From contig NZ_QTJY01000002.1 of assembly GCF_003703975.1 (NCBI RefSeq), positions 124,001 to 188,000 of the forward strand: a stretch of 64,000 bases of DNA, written 5' to 3'. Made by a program: the position numbers and the translations under genes. Numbering within the stretch: position 1 is the stretch's first letter; every line of letters starts with the position of its first letter. The DNA is from Larkinella soli. Its GTDB lineage: Bacteria > Bacteroidota > Bacteroidia > Cytophagales > Spirosomataceae. Under the pieces are notes generated by a model, which did no database searches, was not told the origin of the DNA, and worked only from the letters and a program-made list of their open reading frames with translations. This document shows, one piece after another, positions 17,694 through 25,759 of the stretch.

Positions 17694-19964
17694 TCAGCAT
17701 TTTCCCTGGGCCTCCACGACGGCAATCGCCACCATGTTGACGATCTCACGCTCCGACGAACCGAGTTGCAGGACGTGAACCGGCTTGCGCAGGCCCACCA
17801 GAATCGGCCCGATGGCATCGAAACCGGCGGCTTCCGACATGAGGTTGTAGGCGATGTTCGAGGCCGAAAGGTTCGGGAAGATGAGCGTATTGGCCCCTTC
17901 CTCCACCAGTTTGCTGAACGGGTGATTCTGCGCCAGCAGTTCGGTATTGAACGCCAGGTGGGCCTGAATTTCGCCGTCCACGATCAGATCGGGGTGTTTC
18001 CGCTGGAGAATCTCGACGGCCCGGTTCATCTTCTGGGCGTCTTCGCCCCGGGCGCTGCCGAAGTTCGAATAGGTCACCAGGGCAATCCGGGGCCGGATGT
18101 TGAAGCGTTCGACGGCCTGCGCGGTCAGTTCGGTGATTTCGACGATCTCCTCGACCGTCGGGTTGAAGTTCACGGTCGTGTCGGAAAAGAACAGCGGGCC
18201 GCGCTTCGTCAGCAGGATATACATCCCGGCCACGCGCTGCACCCCGGCTTCCTTCCCGATCACCTGCAGCGCCGGGCGGATGGTGTCCGGGTAGTTGCGG
18301 GTCAGGCCCGAAATCAGGGCGTCGGCTTCCCCGGTTTCGACCATCATCGCCCCAAAGTAGTTGCGGAAGTACATCAGCCGGCGGGCTTCGGGGGCCGTAA
18401 CGCCCTTTCGCTGCCGCTTGCCGTAAAAGAGTTCGGTAAACTTACGGGAGAGCTCCTCCTGCTCCGGCGCCCGCGGGTCGATGACGGGAATGTTGCCCAG
18501 GTCGAGGTTGTTTTCCGTAATCAGGGAGCGGATGCGGCTTTCTTCTCCAAGCAGAATCGGAAAGGCGATGCCCTCGTCGCGCACCTGCTGGGCGGCTTTC
18601 AGTACCTTCAGATTTTCGGCGTCCGCAAAAACCACCCGTTTCGGGTCGGATTTGGCTTTGTTCAGGATCACCCGGGAAATCTGGTTGTCGTGTCCCAGCC
18701 GCCGGGCGAGCTGGTGCTCGTAGGCTTCCCAGTCTTCGATGGGGTGTTTGGCGACGCCCGACGCGATGGCCGCACGGGCCACGGCCGGAGCCACCGTCAC
18801 CAGCAGCCGCGGATCGACCGGTTTCGGAATGATGTAGTTCCGGCCGAACATCAGATTGGCTTCGCCGTAGGCCAGGTTGACGATGTCGGGAACCGGCTTT
18901 TTCGCCAGATCGGCCAGGGCATGGACGGCGGCCAGCTTCATGGCTTCGTTGATCTCCGTCGCCCGGACGTCGAGGGCGCCCCGGAAAATGAAGGGAAACC
19001 CGAGCACGTTGTTGACCTGGTTCGGGTAATCGGACCGCCCCGTCGCCATGATGATGTCCCTGCGGGCGTCGACGGCTTCGGGGTAGGAAATCTCGGGCGT
19101 CGGGTTCGCCATGGCAAACACGATGGGGTCGGAAGCCATCGAGCGCACCATGTCCTGCGATACCGTGTTTCCTTTCGACAGGCCGATGAACACGTCGGCG
19201 CCCGTCATGGCCTCCTGAAGGGTATGCAGGTCGCGGTCGGTGGCAAATGAGCGTTTGCGGTCGTCGAGGTCGGTCCGGTCGGCACGGATGACGCCCTTGC
19301 TGTCGCACATGACGAGGTTGTCCGGATCGGCTCCGAGGGCAATATAGAGTTTGGTGCAGGAGATGGCCGAAGCCCCGGCGCCGTTGACGACGATCCGGAC
19401 CTCACCGATTTTCTTTTTCACGATTTCGAGAGCGTTCAGCAGCGCGGCCGCGGAGATGATGGCCGTCCCGTGCTGGTCGTCGTGCATGACCGGAATGTTC
19501 AGTTCGGTCCTGAGCCGTTCCTCGATCTCGAAACATTCCGGGGCTTTGATGTCTTCCAGGTTGACCCCGCCGAAGGTCGGTTCCAGAATCTTGACGGTAC
19601 GGACGAACTCGTCGACGTTTTTGGTATTCAGTTCGATGTCGAACACGTCGATATCGGCGTAGATTTTGAACAGCAGGCCCTTTCCTTCCATGACGGGCTT
19701 GCCCGCTTCGGGGCCGATGTCGCCCAGCCCCAGCACGGCCGTTCCGTTGCTGATGACGGCGACGAGGTTGCCTTTGGCCGTATATTTATAGACGTCTTCG
19801 AGGTTTCCGGCGATTTCGAGGCAGGGTTCGGCCACGCCGGGGGAATAGGCCAGCGACAGGTCGCGCTGGGTATTGGTTTCTTTGGTAGGTATGACTTCGA
19901 TTTTGCCCGGGCGCCCTTTGGCGTGGTATTCGAGAGCATCTTCCCGGCGGATTTTTTTCTCCAT
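17694..19964 (-). CDS. maeB: NADP-dependent malic enzyme fused to phosphotransacetylase-like domain
   Basis: 756 residues, the standard MaeB length. N-terminal malic enzyme part (about 1-420): [12 protein letters not shown], the metal and substrate region [24 protein letters not shown], and the Rossmann segment [12 protein letters not shown]. The C-terminal part (about 430-756) has the phosphotransacetylase fold pattern ([60 protein letters not shown]). Malic enzyme converts malate to pyruvate and CO2 with NADPH; in MaeB proteins the C-terminal domain is usually regulatory, sensing acetyl-CoA. Monocistronic on the minus strand. Confidence 0.96.
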   Translation of the reverse strand: MEKKIRREDALEYHAKGRPGKIEVIPTKETNTQRDLSLAYSPGVAEPCLEIAGNLEDVYKYTAKGNLVAVISNGTAVLGLGDIGPEAGKPVMEGKGLLFKIYADIDVFDIELNTKNVDEFVRTVKILEPTFGGVNLEDIKAPECFEIEERLRTELNIPVMHDDQHGTAIISAAALLNALEIVKKKIGEVRIVVNGAGASAISCTKLYIALGADPDNLVMCDSKGVIRADRTDLDDRKRSFATDRDLHTLQEAMTGADVFIGLSKGNTVSQDMVRSMASDPIVFAMANPTPEISYPEAVDARRDIIMATGRSDYPNQVNNVLGFPFIFRGALDVRATEINEAMKLAAVHALADLAKKPVPDIVNLAYGEANLMFGRNYIIPKPVDPRLLVTVAPAVARAAIASGVAKHPIEDWEAYEHQLARRLGHDNQISRVILNKAKSDPKRVVFADAENLKVLKAAQQVRDEGIAFPILLGEESRIRSLITENNLDLGNIPVIDPRAPEQEELSRKFTELFYGKRQRKGVTAPEARRLMYFRNYFGAMMVETGEADALISGLTRNYPDTIRPALQVIGKEAGVQRVAGMYILLTKRGPLFFSDTTVNFNPTVEEIVEITELTAQAVERFNIRPRIALVTYSNFGSARGEDAQKMNRAVEILQRKHPDLIVDGEIQAHLAFNTELLAQNHPFSKLVEEGANTLIFPNLSASNIAYNLMSEAAGFDAIGPILVGLRKPVHVLQLGSSEREIVNMVAIAVVEAQGKC

Positions 19965-20062
19965 ACAGTGCGATATCAGGATGGTCAGGATGAGGAACGG
20001 TCGGTCGCTGGTTCGGACCGGGTCGCTAAGGTAAGGAAAAACCGGCTACCGAAGGCTCCGAA

Positions 20063-20100
20063 AAAGAAAACCCCCACCGGTTCAGGTAGGGGTTTTCTTT
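20063..20100 (-). terminator. Intrinsic terminator after the small membrane protein gene
   Basis: A 16-bp stem with one mismatch (left arm 20063-20078, right arm 20085-20100, 6-nt loop) between the small membrane protein gene and maeB, both on the minus strand. Read on the minus strand it ends in TTTTCTTT. It would end the upstream transcript before the maeB promoter. Confidence 0.8.
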
Positions 20101-20122
20101 AACCGTCGGTAAACGGTCGGAG

Positions 20123-20389
20123 TCAGTCGTTGCGGGTTTTCTGGCTCAGCCGGTGCATTCCGGAGGCCAGCGAGTTGGAGAACGTGGTGGTGACGCCCGG
20201 GTCGCTGCCCGGCGAAGTCACCGTTTGAATCATGCCTTTGGTGGTCGAAATCGTTTCCCGGACCTGCTCATACTGCATCCGCCAGAAAAACATGGCAACC
20301 ATTAAAAGCGACAAGATGGATAGTTGGATAACCTGCCAGTTTGAAAGTTTCAAATCCGGCCATTGATAAGACGGGTTCAAAGGTTTCAT
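20123..20389 (-). CDS. Small single-pass membrane protein of unknown function
   Basis: 88 residues from the ATG at 20389; an in-frame start at 20461 would add 24 residues of no clear character. One membrane helix is seen at about 23-39 (WQVIQLSILSLLMVAMFFW), followed by a soluble tail with a possible short coiled coil (QYEQVRETISTTKGM) and a Thr/Ser-rich end. The gene stands alone between the maeB and MFS genes with its own terminator, which supports it being real. I do not recognise a family. Confidence 0.55.
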   Translation of the reverse strand: MKPLNPSYQWPDLKLSNWQVIQLSILSLLMVAMFFWRMQYEQVRETISTTKGMIQTVTSPGSDPGVTTTFSNSLASGMHRLSQKTRND

Positions 20390-20533
20390 GTGGGTTAAGT
20401 GATTCAAGGTGCTACGGTTACACAGTCGCAACGGCCGTTTAGGAAGCTCGATTGCGATCATTCAAAGTTAATAAAATTCAGTAAAACCCGGCAAAATTTT
20501 ACTAAAATTTAATGAGAAAGTGATAAAAAACGG

Positions 20534-20558
20534 AAAACCCGCCAAAACGGCGGGTTTT
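20534..20558 (-). terminator. Intrinsic terminator after the MFS transporter gene
   Basis: A 10-bp perfect stem AAAACCCGCC / GGCGGGTTTT with loop AAAAC, 26 bp after the MFS stop codon on the minus strand. The stem itself ends in TTTT, and beyond it on the minus strand come CGTTTTTTATCA residues. Confidence 0.8.
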
Positions 20559-20583
20559 CGTTAATAGATGATTAAGTATTCGT

Positions 20584-21837
20584 TTATAGCTGGGGCTGCT
20601 GCGAAACCACCTTTTCGTCGATGTGTCCCGGTTTGCGGTTTCGCATCAGGAAATACAGGATGGAGAAGGCCACGATCAGGATGATCGGGAACGTGGTCAT
20701 TTTGGCCAGGGTCGCCTGTCCGGCGGCCAGTTCGAGCGCATCGCCCGACAGACCGGCCGCTGCTTTCTCCGCCCGCTCGGTGTCGATCCAGCGACCGATA
20801 ATCGGCTGAAAGATATAGGAAGAGAACATCCCGACGCCCCCGATGATGGACATCCCCAGGGCCCCGCTTTTCGGAATCCGCTCGGCCACGAAACCGACCA
20901 TCGTCGGCCAGAAGTAGCACACGCCGATGGCGAAGAAGACGGCGGCTACATACACCATCGCCCCGGTCTGGGTGCTGAGCAGGTAGATGCCGATGGTGGC
21001 GAAAACGGCCGAACCGAGCAGAACGCCGGTCTGGTCGAGCCGGTGGATGATGGGCCCGCCGAAATACCGGCCGACGGCCATCAGACCCGTCACCAGGGCC
21101 AGAATCAGCATCGGGCTGGCACCACTCTTACTCAGAATCAGGCTGGACCACTGCTGCGGACCGAATTCGGAGATGGCCGTCAGGGCCATGCAGCAGAACA
21201 TGAACAGGTACAGCGGAGTCAGCATGGCTCTGAAGTTGTTGGACAGAGAAGAAGCACCCTCGACGGTGGCTTTCGGGAACGTCTGACCGAAGAAAAGGAA
21301 GGCATACACGATGGTCGGGATCAGGATCACCCAGATCTGCGCCTGCCAGGGCAGCCCGGCGTCGGTCATGAACTTGGAAATCAGACTACCGACCACGATA
21401 CCACCCGGGAACCACATGTGAAAGCGGTTCAGCATCTTGTTCATCTGCGACCCGGTGTACATATCGGCGATCATCGGGTTACAGGCGGCTTCCGTACATC
21501 CGTTGCCGAGGCCGATCAGGAACGTCGAGAGCAGCAGACCGGTATAGCCGCCCGAGTAGATCGTGAGCAGAATACCGAGGGTGTGGGAAAGGAAGGCCAC
21601 CGACATGATGATCCGCGGTCCGACGGTATGGTACACCAGCCCCCCGATGATCATGGAAATCGGAAAACCGAAAAACCACATGGAGTTAATATACCCCAGT
21701 TGCTCGGCAGACAATCCGAACTCGGTCCCCAGCTGAGGCAGGATACCGGCCCGGATACTGAAGGAGAACGCCGTCGTGATAAGCGCGAAACAACTGGCGT
21801 TGAAAAGTCGGCTTCGGTTAATGTGCGTTGTCGACAT
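20584..21837 (-). CDS. MFS transporter (sugar/nucleoside proton-symporter type)
   Basis: 417 residues with about twelve membrane segments in two halves. The first half contains SMWFFGFPISMIIGGLVYHTVGPR-type loop 2-3 residues and the stretch GLGNGCTEAACNPMIADMY, which recalls the FucP/nucleoside-symporter branch of MFS. The C-terminus is short and charged. It most likely imports a sugar, polyol or nucleoside for the divergent catabolic genes at 22056-25523, with which it shares a 218-bp promoter region. This functional link is inferred from position. Substrate cannot be read from sequence. Confidence 0.9.
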   Translation of the reverse strand: MSTTHINRSRLFNASCFALITTAFSFSIRAGILPQLGTEFGLSAEQLGYINSMWFFGFPISMIIGGLVYHTVGPRIIMSVAFLSHTLGILLTIYSGGYTGLLLSTFLIGLGNGCTEAACNPMIADMYTGSQMNKMLNRFHMWFPGGIVVGSLISKFMTDAGLPWQAQIWVILIPTIVYAFLFFGQTFPKATVEGASSLSNNFRAMLTPLYLFMFCCMALTAISEFGPQQWSSLILSKSGASPMLILALVTGLMAVGRYFGGPIIHRLDQTGVLLGSAVFATIGIYLLSTQTGAMVYVAAVFFAIGVCYFWPTMVGFVAERIPKSGALGMSIIGGVGMFSSYIFQPIIGRWIDTERAEKAAAGLSGDALELAAGQATLAKMTTFPIILIVAFSILYFLMRNRKPGHIDEKVVSQQPQL

Positions 21838-21930
21838 AATGAGATGCAGGGGGTTTAGTTGATAGTTGCTAAGATTTAACGAAGGGAAATATGCAAAATT
21901 TCCGAAAAATAAGTAAACCTGCTAATTTCC

Positions 21931-21979
21931 CCGCCGAAATTTAACGAGGTTTGCTCGTCGATGTCCGTATTTTCGGCGG
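21931..21979. promoter_or_regulatory. Nested inverted repeats in the MFS/oxidoreductase divergent region
   Basis: CCGCCGAAA (21931-21939) is matched by TTTCGGCGG (21971-21979). Inside it, ACGAG (21944-21948) pairs with CTCGT (21954-21958) around GTTTG. The element lies 94 bp from the MFS start and 77 bp from the Gfo/Idh/MocA start, which fits a shared operator or a leader hairpin. No regulator gene is adjacent. Confidence 0.4.
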
Positions 21980-22055
21980 AGTTCCGCCCTTCAGAAGCCG
22001 GACGTCCCTCTATAAACGCCTATTTCTCAACCAAACCCACAGTTGTCAGTCTACC

Positions 22056-23213
22056 ATGACGCACAGAAAAATTCGGATGGGCATGATTGGCGGTAGCCTT
22101 GAAGCCTTTATCGGGGCTGTTCACCGCCGGGCTGCCGTCTTCGATGGTGAAATCGAACTGGTCTGCGGAGCCTTCAGCTCGAACCCTGAAAAATCGAAAG
22201 CGACCGGCCGGGCGCTCTATCTGCCCGAAGACCGCGTATACGGCAGTTTCGAAGAAATGATCCTCCGGGAAAAGGAGCTTCCCGAGGGAGAACGGATGGA
22301 TTTCGTGTCGATCGTGACGCCCAACCACGTCCACTTTCCGCCCGCCAAACTGGCCCTTGAAAACGGTTTCCATGTGGTTTGCGATAAACCCATGACCCTG
22401 AACCTGGCCGAAGCGAAGGAACTGGCCCGCATCGTAAAGGAAACCGGCCGGCTGTTCTGCCTCACCCACAACTATACCGGCTACCCGATGGTGAAGGAAG
22501 CCCGCGAGATGGTCCGGAGCGGCAAGCTCGGCAAGCTCCGCAAGATCGTCGTGGAATACCCGCAGGGCTGGCTGTCGAAGCTGGAAGAAGCCACCGACTA
22601 CAAACAGGCCATCTGGCGGACCGACCCGGCCCAGTCCGGCGCGGCCGGCTGCATGGGCGACATCGGCACACACGCCGAGAACCTGGCCGAATACATCACG
22701 GGCCTGAAAATCACCGAACTCTGCGCCGACCTGACCATCTTTGTCGAAGGCCGCAAGCTCGACGACGACGGCAACGTGCTGCTGCATTTCGAAGACGGGG
22801 TCAAGGGTGTGCTGCACGCCAGCCAGATCGCCAACGGCGAGGAAAACAGCCTCAACATCCGCATCTACGGGGAACTCGGCGGGCTGGAATGGCACCAGAT
22901 GGAGCCGAACACGCTGATCTACAAGTCGCAGGAGGGCCGGCGGATTCTCCGGCCGGGCGTCGGGGAGCTGTCGGCCGCGGCCCGGGCCCACATCCGGGTT
23001 CCGGCGGGTCACCCGGAAGGTTTCTTCGAAGCGTTCGCCAACCTGTACCGCAACTTCGCCATCACCCTGCGCAGCCGGATGAACGGCCAGGAACCCGACC
23101 CGGTTTATGCCGACTTTCCGGGGGCTGAGGACGGCATCCGGGGGCTCGCCTTCATCGAAACGCTCCTCAAATCGAATCAGTCCAACGAAAAATGGACGAA
23201 GTTTGTCGAGTAA
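22056..23213 (+). CDS. Gfo/Idh/MocA family NAD(P)-dependent oxidoreductase
   Basis: 385 residues from the ATG at 22056, which directly precedes the Rossmann strand [10 protein letters not shown]; a start at 21951 would add 35 residues of non-family sequence and is rejected. The nucleotide loop reads [16 protein letters not shown], a variant of the usual GGGPGAFIG found in one subgroup. The family motif is [15 protein letters not shown] near residue 110, followed by [10 protein letters not shown] and the C-terminal substrate domain with [14 protein letters not shown]. Such enzymes oxidise or reduce hydroxyls of sugars and cyclitols with NAD(P). It begins a three-gene operon with a second oxidoreductase and a TIM-barrel isomerase, divergent from an MFS transporter. 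Confidence 0.93.
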   Translation: MTHRKIRMGMIGGSLEAFIGAVHRRAAVFDGEIELVCGAFSSNPEKSKATGRALYLPEDRVYGSFEEMILREKELPEGERMDFVSIVTPNHVHFPPAKLALENGFHVVCDKPMTLNLAEAKELARIVKETGRLFCLTHNYTGYPMVKEAREMVRSGKLGKLRKIVVEYPQGWLSKLEEATDYKQAIWRTDPAQSGAAGCMGDIGTHAENLAEYITGLKITELCADLTIFVEGRKLDDDGNVLLHFEDGVKGVLHASQIANGEENSLNIRIYGELGGLEWHQMEPNTLIYKSQEGRRILRPGVGELSAAARAHIRVPAGHPEGFFEAFANLYRNFAITLRSRMNGQEPDPVYADFPGAEDGIRGLAFIETLLKSNQSNEKWTKFVE

Positions 23214-23288
23214 GCGCAGCCCGTCCCTTCGAAACCACCTTTATTCAACTCGTTTATCCCAAACCAAAAAGTACTCTAACTGAAAAAA

Positions 23289-24434
23289 ATGGAAAAAGTC
23301 AAAGTTGGTGTAGTAGGAACCGGCTTCATCGGCCCGGCCCACATCGAAGCCCTGCGTCGGCTTCCGAACGTCGAAGTAGCCGCCCTGTGCGAAGTGACCG
23401 TCGAGCTGGCCAAACAGAAAGCCGAAGGGCTCGGCATCCAACGTTACTACACCTTTGAGGACCTGCTGAAACAGGACGACATCAAAAGTGTGCATATCTG
23501 TACGCCCAACTTCCTGCACTACTCGCAGTCGAAAGCCGCCCTGGAAGCGGGAAAACACGTCGTCTGTGAAAAGCCGCTGGCGAAAGACCTGAAGGAAGCC
23601 GAAGAACTGGTTCAGCTGGCCGCTCAGACGGGGCTGGTCAACGCGGTTCACTTCAACCTGCGGTATTACCCGCTGGCCCGCCAGATGAAGGTGATGCGCG
23701 AGAAAGGTGATCTGGGCGAGGTGTACTCCATCATCGGATCGTACCTTCAGGACTGGCTTTTCTACGAGACGGACTACAACTGGCGTCTGGAGCCGGACAA
23801 ATCCGGCGACTCCCGCGCCATCGCCGACATCGGCTCCCACCTGATGGACGTTCTGGAATACATCACCGGGCTCAAAACCGTAGCCGTGATGGCCGATTTC
23901 AACACCATTCACAAAACGCGCAAGAAGCCGCTCAAACCGGTGGAAACCTATTCGGGCAAGATGCTCCAGCCGGAAGACTACGCCGACGTACCCATCAATA
24001 CCGAAGACCACGCCAACGTGCTGCTGCGTTTCGACAACGGCAACCGGGGCGTCATTACGGTATCGCAGGTATCGGCGGGCCGGAAAAACCAGATGAAGCT
24101 GGAAATCGCCGGTTCGAAGAAAACCTTCGCCTGGAACTCCGAAGCTCCGAATGAACTCTGGATCGGAAACCGCGACGGCTACAACGAGACGCTGATGCGC
24201 GATCCCTCGCTGTTCTATCCCGAAGCCCGCTCGGTCATCTCGTTCCCCGGCGGCCACAACGAAGGCTTTCCGGATACGTCCAAGCAGATGTTCAAAGAGG
24301 TGTATGCGGCCATCGAAGCCGGAAAGCAGCCGGAAGCCCCGACCTTCCCGACTTTCGCCGACGGCTACCGCGAGCTGCTCATCTGCGAAAAAATTCTGGA
24401 ATCGAACCGGAAGCAGGGCTGGGTCGAGATCTGA
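23289..24434 (+). CDS. Gfo/Idh/MocA family NAD(P)-dependent oxidoreductase
   Basis: 381 residues. The nucleotide-binding motif GVVGTGFIGPAHIEAL is at about 6-21, the EKP motif in VVCEKPLAKDLKEAEEL near residue 96, and the catalytic-domain segment IADIGSHLMDVLEYITGLKT near 180, where the His corresponds to the usual active-site His. It lies 75 bp after the first oxidoreductase of the same superfamily and 36 bp before the isomerase. Two different dehydrogenases with an isomerase suggest successive oxidation and reduction of a sugar or cyclitol, as in keto-sugar or inositol-like pathways. The exact substrate is not visible. Confidence 0.94.
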   Translation: MEKVKVGVVGTGFIGPAHIEALRRLPNVEVAALCEVTVELAKQKAEGLGIQRYYTFEDLLKQDDIKSVHICTPNFLHYSQSKAALEAGKHVVCEKPLAKDLKEAEELVQLAAQTGLVNAVHFNLRYYPLARQMKVMREKGDLGEVYSIIGSYLQDWLFYETDYNWRLEPDKSGDSRAIADIGSHLMDVLEYITGLKTVAVMADFNTIHKTRKKPLKPVETYSGKMLQPEDYADVPINTEDHANVLLRFDNGNRGVITVSQVSAGRKNQMKLEIAGSKKTFAWNSEAPNELWIGNRDGYNETLMRDPSLFYPEARSVISFPGGHNEGFPDTSKQMFKEVYAAIEAGKQPEAPTFPTFADGYRELLICEKILESNRKQGWVEI

Positions 24435-24470
24435 ACCCGGTCCATTTTATAGCCAAAACCATAAAACAAT

Positions 24471-25523
24471 ATGAAGACAATTCAAGGCCCCGCCGTCTTT
24501 CTGGCGCAGTTTCTGGGCGATACCGAACCCTTCAATTCCCTCGAATCCATAGCGAAATATATGGCCGGGCTTGGGTATAAAGGCATTCAGCTGCCCACCT
24601 GGGACCCCCGGGTGATCGACCTGAAACAGGCCGCCGAGAGCAAGGGCTACTGCGATGACCTGAGCGGGAAGCTGAAGGACATCGGGGTGGAGATCACCGA
24701 ACTTTCGACTCACCTTCAAGGCCAGCTGGTGGCGGTTCATCCGGCCTATGCCGCCATGTTCGACGGCTTCGGACCGGCCGAACTCGCCGGACGGCCGAAA
24801 GAACAGCAGGAATGGGCCGTTCAGCAGCTGATGTGGGCCGCCAAAGCCAGCGAAAACCTGGGGCTGACCTCCCACGTCACCTTCTCGGGCGCGCTGCTTT
24901 GGCCGTTCGTCTACCCCTGGCCCCAGCGCCCGGCCGGTCTGACCACCACGGCGTTTCAGGAACTGGCGAACCGCTGGAAGCCGATTCTGGATGCTTTCGA
25001 CGCATCGGGCGTGAACGTCGGGTATGAACTGCATCCGGGGGAAGACCTCCACGACGGCATCACCTTCGAGATGTTCCTCAACTACCTGAACGGGCACCCG
25101 CGGGCCGGGATCAACTACGACCCAAGCCACTTCGTGCTCCAGCAGCTCGACTACCTCCAGTTCATCGACTTCTACCACGACCGGATTTATGCCTTCCATG
25201 TCAAGGATGCCGAGTTCAACCCGACGGGCAAACAGGGCGTGTACGGCGGTTATCAGGGCTGGGTCGAGCGGGCCGGTCGCTTCCGTTCGCTGGGCGACGG
25301 TCAGGTGGATTTCGGCGGCATCTTCAGCAAACTGGCGCAGTACGACTACGACGGCTGGGCGGTTCTGGAGTGGGAGTGCGCCATCAAACACCCCGAACAG
25401 GGAGCAGCAGAAGGTGCGCCCTTCATCGAAAGTCACATCATCCAGGTTACGGAACGGGCGTTCGACGACTTTGCCGGCACGGGTGCCGACGAAGACTTCA
25501 ACAAGCGCGTGCTGGGTCTGTAA
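24471..25523 (+). CDS. Sugar phosphate isomerase/epimerase-like TIM barrel
   Basis: 350 residues of the xylose isomerase-like/AP endonuclease 2 fold. Probable metal ligands are in GYELHPGE (Glu, about residue 185), NYDPSHF (Asp and His, about 220), FHVKDAEF (His and Asp, about 243) and VLEWECA (Glu, about 303), the spacing expected for this superfamily. No signal peptide. Third gene of the catabolic operon, ending 22 bp before a strong terminator. Members interconvert keto and aldo sugars or epimerise them; acting after two Gfo/Idh/MocA dehydrogenases fits an oxidise-isomerise-reduce scheme, which is inference. Confidence 0.92.
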   Translation: MKTIQGPAVFLAQFLGDTEPFNSLESIAKYMAGLGYKGIQLPTWDPRVIDLKQAAESKGYCDDLSGKLKDIGVEITELSTHLQGQLVAVHPAYAAMFDGFGPAELAGRPKEQQEWAVQQLMWAAKASENLGLTSHVTFSGALLWPFVYPWPQRPAGLTTTAFQELANRWKPILDAFDASGVNVGYELHPGEDLHDGITFEMFLNYLNGHPRAGINYDPSHFVLQQLDYLQFIDFYHDRIYAFHVKDAEFNPTGKQGVYGGYQGWVERAGRFRSLGDGQVDFGGIFSKLAQYDYDGWAVLEWECAIKHPEQGAAEGAPFIESHIIQVTERAFDDFAGTGADEDFNKRVLGL

Positions 25524-25545
25524 CGAATCGCGTTTTCGCTCCTAC

Positions 25546-25581
25546 AACCGGCCGGGTCCTCAGGATTCGGCCGGTTTTTTA
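25546..25581 (+). terminator. Intrinsic terminator after the catabolic operon
   Basis: AACCGGCCG (25546-25554) pairs with CGGCCGGTT (25568-25576), with an inner TCC/GGA pairing, followed by a run of T to about 25580. It lies 22 bp after the isomerase stop. Confidence 0.88.
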
Positions 25582-25680
25582 TTTGTTTCGGTTTCCGTTC
25601 AGGGCAAGGACCCGAAGGGCCCGCCACTCGAACCGGCTTTTCACCGCTCCGCCCGATTCAAAACCCGATAGTCAAACGGG

Positions 25681-25713
25681 TTGTCTTATAGAGAAATCGA
25701 CACCCTATTTTTG
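25681..25713 (+). promoter_or_regulatory. Bacteroidota-type promoter of the outer-membrane receptor gene
   Basis: The -7 element TATTTTTG (25706-25713) matches TAnnTTTG exactly, and a TTG at 25681-25683 stands 22 bp upstream as a -33 element. Transcription would start near 25719, about 40 bp before the ATG at 25760. Confidence 0.6.
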
Positions 25714-25759
25714 TAACTCTTTACCCCATGTCTTCCCAGACCAATCCATACAACCTGCC

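Noticed and set aside
21951-22055. N-terminal extension of the first Gfo/Idh/MocA gene
   Set aside because: It would run through the nested inverted repeat and adds residues before the Rossmann strand that match nothing in the family.
25370-25759. N-terminal extension of the receptor gene
   Set aside because: The frame is open but overlaps the isomerase gene and a terminator; the signal peptide begins at 25760.
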